The translations under genes were made by a program, and so were the position numbers. The notes beneath the pieces were generated by a model. The model saw only the letters and a program-made list of their open reading frames with translations. It searched no databases and was not told where the DNA came from. A stretch of DNA of 49,363 bases from Oceanobacillus salinisoli (GTDB taxonomy: Bacteria; Bacillota; Bacilli; Bacillales; Amphibacillaceae): contig NZ_WOFB01000024.1 in the NCBI RefSeq assembly GCF_009733865.1, positions 1 through 49,363 on the forward strand, given 5' to 3'. Shown piece by piece: positions 44,792 to 49,363 of this stretch (position 1 is the stretch's first letter; every line of letters starts with the position of its first letter).

Positions 44792-45652
44792 ATGTCTATT
44801 GAAGAAGGTTTTATAGATGTAACTGGAGGCAAAGTATGGTATCAAATTCACGGCGACCATTTGAATAAAATACCAGTCATTGTCCTTCATGGAGGGCCCG
44901 GGTCTTCTCATTATTCTTTACAGGGATTGAAAGTTCTGGCAGAAGAGAACCCTGTTATCTTTTATGACCAGCTCGGGTGTGGTAAGTCTGATCGACCAGA
45001 AAATGCTTCATTATGGAACCTTGATCGATTTGTGGAGGAACTAGCACAAATTAGACAGGCTCTTTGCCTAAAGGAATTCAACATTTTAGGGCATTCATGG
45101 GGAACAACACTGGCAGCCGCTTACTTTCTTGCGCATCCAGAAGGTGTTCAAAAAATCATCTTTTCAAGCCCATGTTTAAGTGCACCGAGATGGGCAGAGG
45201 ACCAGAAACAAAATCGTGGGAAATTACCTATTAATGTTCAGATCACCTTAAATACATGCGAAAAATTTGAAACGACGGACACGGAAGAGTATAAAGAGGC
45301 AACAGCAGTATTTAATAAGCACTTCGTATGCAGGCTCGATTCTATGCCAGAATTCTTAAAAAAAGGAACCACATATAAGAATCGCGAAATCTATCAAATC
45401 ATGTGGGGCCCATCCGAGTTTCATGTAACTGGCAATTTGAAGAACTTTGACTGTACAACGGAGCTTAAAAACATCACCGTCCCTACTTTATTTACATGTG
45501 GCCGGTATGATGAAGCTACACCAGAATCCACCGAATACTTCAGCAATCTTACTCCAAACAGCACGTTTCATGTTTTCGAAAACAGTGCACACATGGCTTA
45601 CATCGAAGAACCAAAACAATATATCAAAACCATGAAAAGATTCCTAAGTTAA
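44792..45652 (+). CDS. Proline iminopeptidase-like alpha/beta hydrolase (S33)
   Basis: 286 residues. Oxyanion-hole motif VLHGGPGSSHYS, nucleophile elbow GHSWGTTLAAAY, acid in TCGRYDEATPE and His in ENSAHMAYIEEP. DQLGCGKSDRP is typical of proline-specific peptidases, which cleave N-terminal proline. Ribosome site AAGGAGG precedes ATG 44792, and a SigA-like TAAAAT lies near 44740. Monocistronic; repeat copy 6 starts 12 bases after the stop. Confidence 0.87.
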   Translation: MSIEEGFIDVTGGKVWYQIHGDHLNKIPVIVLHGGPGSSHYSLQGLKVLAEENPVIFYDQLGCGKSDRPENASLWNLDRFVEELAQIRQALCLKEFNILGHSWGTTLAAAYFLAHPEGVQKIIFSSPCLSAPRWAEDQKQNRGKLPINVQITLNTCEKFETTDTEEYKEATAVFNKHFVCRLDSMPEFLKKGTTYKNREIYQIMWGPSEFHVTGNLKNFDCTTELKNITVPTLFTCGRYDEATPESTEYFSNLTPNSTFHVFENSAHMAYIEEPKQYIKTMKRFLS

Positions 45653-45664
45653 AGGTGCCTTAAC

Positions 45665-45694
45665 GGTGCCTGTCACTTCCCGAAATTTGTCGAA
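45665..45694 (+). repeat. GGTGCC repeat, copy 6 (30-bp form, tandem head)
   Basis: Head plus AAATTTGTCGAA, with an extra GGTGCCT 11 bases upstream (45654), directly after the peptidase stop codon. Confidence 0.85.
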
Positions 45695-46105
45695 AGGAAG
45701 AGTCGTTGCTGACTTATTATACAGAAAGGAAATCTCTTTACAGCCTTTGCGCTTGGACTGGACATCTTAGTAACAAATTTAAATTCCTAAAAAATCCCGT
45801 ATTTCCCAGTGCTCCAGTAAATGCGCTTACTATTCTTGTGCTTTCATACCGTAAGAATTCAAACATCATGCTATTCCAGCTAAAATAAAATGAATGCTTC
45901 TCTGAAGAGGTCTTTAAGAAGTGGAATATTAATGAGGACTATCATGGCAAAGTACTTCTAAATGCGGATACAATTAAAAACCGATTCTTAATTTTTTCAT
46001 TAGAATCGGTTTATCGGGTCGGATTGATATTTTATTTTGAAAAACATATGAACAACCTCGCTTACAATGTTTAAGTATATTTAGTTTTGTTTCGTATGTG
46101 CTCTA

Positions 46106-46183
46106 TTATTTACCTTGGTTACGACTTAGTCTTGCATATGCATCTACATATAAGTTATAAGCTTCTTTAATAAGTTGTTTCAT
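46106..46183 (-). CDS. Candidate 25-residue peptide
   Basis: ATG 46183 is preceded by AAAGGAAGTGACAAGG, and the frame reads MKQLIKEAYNLYVDAYARL then SRNQGK before TAA. It would be a single amphipathic helix with a basic end. The ribosome site and coherent composition favour a real micropeptide. The function is not known; no antisense RNA was identified. Confidence 0.45.
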   Translation of the reverse strand: MKQLIKEAYNLYVDAYARLSRNQGK

Positions 46184-46389
46184 CCTTGTCACTTCCTTTC
46201 TTTTGTTACTTTAATTATGCTGTAAAAGGCATTATTTTACAAAGTCCGTGAAATCGATAACATCGTTCATGAAAACGAAAACAACGAAAATGAAATCGGG
46301 AACATCTCACTTTTTCTTAAAATAACTCAAAATTACTCCCATTTTCACCTAAAAACAAAAACCACACATAAATAAATCCGCTTTCATAT

Positions 46390-46429
46390 GGTGCCTGTCA
46401 CTTCCCGCTTTTTGTCATTTTTTGTCGAA
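46390..46429 (+). repeat. GGTGCC repeat, copy 7 (40-bp form)
   Basis: Head GGTGCCTGTCACTTCCCG, then CTTTTTGTCATT and TTTTGTCGAA. About 84 bases before the TVP38 gene. Confidence 0.85.
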
Positions 46430-46512
46430 ATGAAAATGCAGGGTAATATTTCTCCACAATAGGATATGCTAATGAAGAAATTATTAACCTTGATTAGGAG
46501 TCACTTATTAGA

Positions 46513-47130
46513 ATGAAACGTGCAATTATCTTTGGCATATTATATGGACTACTCTTATTTATAGCATTTTTATTTCGGGAGCCATTATTAGCATGGATCA
46601 ACGAAAGTCATTATGGGCAGTTGCCGTTAATGTTTTTTCTGGCTATTTTCTTTAGTGTTATTCCGGTGATCCCTTTTGCCGTTTTCGCTGGGCTGATGGG
46701 AGTGAAATACGGTATTTGGGTTGGGGCGGCCATTAATTGGACAGGGTCTGTTGGTGCAGCGGTAATCTTTTTCATGATGGCACGGAACTATTTTGTTCGC
46801 CCCTTTCAAAATTACATCTCCAAGTACGATCAGGTGAAAAAATTTGATCAGATTATTAGCAAAAATGCCTTTATTGCCGTTCTATTCAGTCGAATGATCC
46901 CGATTATTCCAACACCCGTAGTCAATATTTATTCCGGTCTTAGCTCCATGTTATTCACACATTATATTGCTGCAACCGCAATTGGCCAGATTCCTGGTAT
47001 GATTGTATATGCTTATTTGGGCAACCAGCTCTTCACATCGATTCAGGCATTTATGACAGGAATATTGATTTATGTTGGTTTTATTCTACTTGTCATTCCT
47101 TTTTATCGTCTATGGTATCAAAGGGGATAG
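46513..47130 (+). CDS. TVP38/TMEM64-family membrane protein
   Basis: 205 residues with about five or six membrane segments in the SNARE-associated (DedA-superfamily) fold. Visible are the family GxMGxKYG-like GLMGVKYGIWVGAAINWTGSVGAAVIFFMMAR and the later FSRMIPIIPTPVVNIYSGLSSM with re-entrant prolines. Relatives act as lipid scramblases or flippases. The ribosome site is weak (TTAGGAG about 17 bases upstream). Monocistronic. Confidence 0.85.
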   Translation: MKRAIIFGILYGLLLFIAFLFREPLLAWINESHYGQLPLMFFLAIFFSVIPVIPFAVFAGLMGVKYGIWVGAAINWTGSVGAAVIFFMMARNYFVRPFQNYISKYDQVKKFDQIISKNAFIAVLFSRMIPIIPTPVVNIYSGLSSMLFTHYIAATAIGQIPGMIVYAYLGNQLFTSIQAFMTGILIYVGFILLVIPFYRLWYQRG

Positions 47131-47223
47131 ATGCCCACTCCCACTGTACAAATGTTACATGCATAGACACTCCCAAAACGTTTATAATGTACATGGAAAA
47201 TACTTTGGAGAGTGACTTCAATC

Positions 47224-48108
47224 ATGGATAAAGAAATACGCTTGTTAAACGAGACGGATTATCCGCGTCTTATGTCAATGGATACTGGATTGGGAGATGA
47301 TTATGTCTTACAGATTTTTAAACGTCTCGTAACGGAGAATAATAATCGATTATATGGTTTGTTTTTAGAAAGTCAGTTGATTAGTGTTGGAGGGTACACC
47401 ATCTTCGCAAATCAGTACGCGATGCTAGGGAGATTGCGCAGTGACCGTCGTTTTCGAGGAAATAATGTAGCAACTACGCTCATGTCGTATATGGCGAATG
47501 AAGCCTTTAAACAGAATGGTATTCAATGGGTTGGGGCTAATACGCAGGAGGATAATGTACCTGCACGGCGTGTTTTAAAAAAATTAGGATTCCCGGAACT
47601 CACGACATTGCATGGGGCGCTATCAGAGGATCCATCTTCTTTTGTGTCCGGCACACCTGTAAAACCATGGCATAAGCTCGGTAATCTAGAACGGAAAAAA
47701 GAGTTGATAAATAAGTATTACATTAAAAACTCCGCTATCTTCCCTTATGAATGTTATTACCCATTTCCAGCATCTATGGCGTTGTTTCCTGAGAAGCTTT
47801 TAGAGGAATGGTCTTTTTATGAAAATGATAAAAGAACACGATTTTTAATTATGAGAAAGGATAGAAAAAAACATTATTACTTGCATGTCATTTACCCTTG
47901 GACTGACATGACAGAACAAGCTGGTTTGTGGGAAACAATTTCAATCGAGTATGAGGAGTTTGCTATGGAAAATATGGAAGATCAAACATACATATGGATG
48001 GATCTAACGAAGGTAGAAGCACTATCCCTTCCTGAAAATCACCCTTTTATCTTACCATCTCCCTGGATATTGCACGGAATGTACAAAACCGACTGGAAAA
48101 AGCGGTAG
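47224..48108 (+). CDS. GNAT-family N-acetyltransferase with C-terminal extension
   Basis: About 294 residues. The GNAT domain (about 1-135) shows GGYTIFANQYAMLGRLRSDRRFRGNNVATTLMSY, whose RxxRGxG/A-like RFRGNNVA binds acetyl-CoA, then NTQEDNVPARRVLKKLGF. The remaining 150 residues are of unknown fold. I choose ATG 47224, since GTG 47212 abuts GGAGA. Substrate unknown. The TAG stop shares its last G with repeat copy 8. Confidence 0.85.
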   Translation: MDKEIRLLNETDYPRLMSMDTGLGDDYVLQIFKRLVTENNNRLYGLFLESQLISVGGYTIFANQYAMLGRLRSDRRFRGNNVATTLMSYMANEAFKQNGIQWVGANTQEDNVPARRVLKKLGFPELTTLHGALSEDPSSFVSGTPVKPWHKLGNLERKKELINKYYIKNSAIFPYECYYPFPASMALFPEKLLEEWSFYENDKRTRFLIMRKDRKKHYYLHVIYPWTDMTEQAGLWETISIEYEEFAMENMEDQTYIWMDLTKVEALSLPENHPFILPSPWILHGMYKTDWKKR

Positions 48109-48147
48109 GTGCCTGTCACTTCCCGGTTTTTGTTGAATAATGTCGAA
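48108..48147 (+). repeat. GGTGCC repeat, copy 8 (40-bp form)
   Basis: Head GGTGCCTGTCACTTCCCG, then GTTTTTGTTGAA and TAATGTCGAA. It begins at the last base of the acetyltransferase stop codon. Confidence 0.85.
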
Positions 48148-48334
48148 TGCGGTATTGTTAGCGTTTTAATAATGAAATAAAATACGTTAAGATTGAAAGG
48201 ATTTTTTTGTTGTTTTAAGCTTAAATTATAGGTTATTTGAACTTTATACATACCTATTTACCAGAAAGGCAGAAACACTGTACATTATTATTTTTGGTTT
48301 ACTGTATCAAATTTTAAAAAGGAGCTTGATCCAC

Positions 48335-49267
48335 ATGACAAAGCAAGTAAAGCTTGGCAAGTCAGACCTGCATGTTAATCCAATTGGACTGGGTGCGAAT
48401 GCTGTTGGTGGCCATAATATTTATCCAAATTTGGATGAAGAAGCTGGAAAAGAATTAGTCCGCACTGCCATAAACAGCGGCATGAGCTTTATTGATACGG
48501 CTCTATTGTACGGTCCAGGACGATCAGAAGAATTAATTGGTGAAGTCTTAAAAGAATCGGGAAAACGCTCCGAAGTCATAATAGCTACCAAAGTCGGCCC
48601 AAAATTTATTGGAAAAGAAATGGTCAACGATAACAACCCTGCCTTCTTAAAAGAAGAAGTGGAAAATAGCTTAAAGCGGCTCCAAACCGATTATGTTGAC
48701 CTAATGTATATTCACTATCCGGATGAAAACACACCAAAGGATGAAGCGATAGGTGCATTGAAGGAACTAAAGGATGAAGGGAAAATCCGTGCTATCGGTA
48801 TTTCCAATTTCTCACCAGATCAAGTAAAAGAAGCAAACAAAGATGGCTATGTGGATGTATACCAGGGAGAATATAATTTATTAAACCGCAGTGCTGAACA
48901 GACGTTATTCCCTTACCTGACAGAGCAAAGTATTTCTTTTGTTCCATATTTCCCTCTTGCATCCGGTTTGCTAGCTGGTAAATATACGAAAGACATGGTA
49001 TTTAACGATATACGAGCAAACTTGCCACACTTCCAAGGGGAAGCCTTCGAACAAAACCTTGAAAAAGTGGAAAAGGTGCGTCAAATCGCTGATGCAAAAG
49101 GTGTAGAGGTTGCCCATATCGTCCTTGCCTGGTACTTAACAAGGGACGTAATTGATGCAATCATTCCGGGAGCAAAACGCGCAGACCAGGTATTAAATAA
49201 CTTGAAAACATTAGATGTACAATTAACTAACAAAGAAATTCAGGAAATTGACCAAATCTTCCAATAA
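48335..49267 (+). CDS. Aldo/keto reductase
   Basis: About 310 residues, (beta/alpha)8 AKR fold. The catalytic tetrad is visible: Asp and Tyr in [18 protein letters not shown], Lys in [11 protein letters not shown] and His in MYIHYPDEN. The C-terminal [14 protein letters not shown] binds NADPH. Reduces aldehydes or ketones; related to general stress proteins such as YhdN/IolS. I choose ATG 48335 with AAGGAG 10 bases upstream; a TTG at 48326 is in frame. Monocistronic, followed by a terminator. Confidence 0.88.
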   Translation: MTKQVKLGKSDLHVNPIGLGANAVGGHNIYPNLDEEAGKELVRTAINSGMSFIDTALLYGPGRSEELIGEVLKESGKRSEVIIATKVGPKFIGKEMVNDNNPAFLKEEVENSLKRLQTDYVDLMYIHYPDENTPKDEAIGALKELKDEGKIRAIGISNFSPDQVKEANKDGYVDVYQGEYNLLNRSAEQTLFPYLTEQSISFVPYFPLASGLLAGKYTKDMVFNDIRANLPHFQGEAFEQNLEKVEKVRQIADAKGVEVAHIVLAWYLTRDVIDAIIPGAKRADQVLNNLKTLDVQLTNKEIQEIDQIFQ

Positions 49268-49284
49268 GCCCATTACCTCCCAAC

Positions 49285-49318
49285 GAAGGAAAAGCATTAC
49301 TATAAAAGCTTTTCCTTC
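49285..49318 (+). terminator. Terminator of the aldo/keto reductase gene
   Basis: GAAGGAAAAGC (49285-49295) pairs with GCTTTTCCTTC (49308-49318), followed by TTTT. Confidence 0.8.
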
Positions 49319-49322
49319 TTTT

Positions 49323-49335
49323 GAGTGCCTGTAGT
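49323..49335 (+). repeat. Degenerate GGTGCC repeat remnant
   Basis: GAGTGCCTGTAGT resembles the head of the repeat but the rest is lost. Confidence 0.35.
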
Positions 49336-49363
49336 CAACCCCCCTAAAAATAGACAATAAAAA

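Larger units (their letters stand above)
45695..46512. other. 818-bp region without a full-size gene
   Basis: Contains a hairpin (AAACCGATTCT 45978-45988 with AGAATCGGTTT 46002-46012), a possible 25-codon gene (46106-46183) and repeat copy 7. Plus-strand codons at 45891-46070 read like a protein tail (CFSEEVFKKWNINEDYHGK) without start or ribosome site, so decayed coding sequence is likely. Confidence 0.45.

Noticed and set aside
45706..45888. 60-codon plus-strand frame after repeat copy 6
   Set aside because: No ribosome site, no family, unusual composition; treated as part of a decayed region.
39188..48147. CRISPR array
   Set aside because: The repeats are 0.7-2.7 kb apart, separated by genes, with no unique short spacers and no cas genes.
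1..49363. tRNA, rRNA or riboswitch
   Set aside because: No cloverleaf, rRNA-like conserved stretch or known aptamer core was recognised by eye; a covariance-model search would be decisive.

Overview
The window looks like a chromosome segment from a low-GC, aerobic, spore-former-type Firmicute of the Bacillaceae (Oceanobacillus/Virgibacillus-like). This rests on strong AGGAGG ribosome sites with frequent GTG/TTG starts, CcpA-type cre boxes, PucR and IclR regulators and lipoprotein signal peptides. I saw no rRNA, tRNA, CRISPR array, prophage or intact insertion sequence. The exact genus is a guess.

Region 1 (about 0.1-8.6 kb) is an aromatic meta-cleavage cluster: a two-component flavin monooxygenase (HpaB/PheA type plus reductase), catechol 2,3-dioxygenase, 4-hydroxy-2-oxovalerate aldolase and acylating acetaldehyde dehydrogenase, with an IclR regulator and an unusual regulator joining a XylR/DmpR-like V4R sensor to a PucR-type output. 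The monooxygenase promoter can be read in detail: a 15-bp inverted repeat abuts the -35 box and a cre lies in the spacer. The middle steps of the pathway (hydrolase or dehydrogenase, hydratase) are not here. Region 2 (8.7-12.2 kb) is a secreted lipoprotein arylsulfatase with its formylglycine-generating enzyme; its phenolic products could feed region 1. Region 3 (12.4-14.9 kb) holds small genes: a frameshifted coiled-coil gene, a DUF4352 protein and a divergent vWA/HTH pair.

Region 4 (14.9-29.6 kb) carries what looks like the full reductive pyrimidine pathway: NCS1 importer, PreT/PreA, dihydropyrimidinase, an M20 carbamoyl hydrolase, a class III aminotransferase, a malonate-semialdehyde dehydrogenase, a PucR regulator, and an SSS symporter with two small partner genes. 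Seven of nine genes in its core start with GTG or TTG. A 27-bp element (24/27 identical) precedes two of its genes. A 1.1-kb gap follows, with an orphan promoter plus cre and no convincing gene.

Region 5 (30.7-39.2 kb) has an NTF2-like lipoprotein or membrane protein, a second MmsA, two more M20 hydrolases around a split DUF3100 membrane protein, and a DHA2 drug exporter. Region 6 (39.2-49.3 kb) is a patchwork of single housekeeping or stress genes (SDR, PH, CAP, TatD, ScdA, proline iminopeptidase-like, TVP38, GNAT, aldo/keto reductase). It is marked by eight same-orientation copies of a 30/40-bp repeat that occurs nowhere else in the window, by scrambled fragments of a second DHA2 exporter beside a truncated Uma2 gene, and by a frameshifted scdA. 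This repeat-dense, rearranged tract and the chimeric aromatic regulator are the most unusual features.
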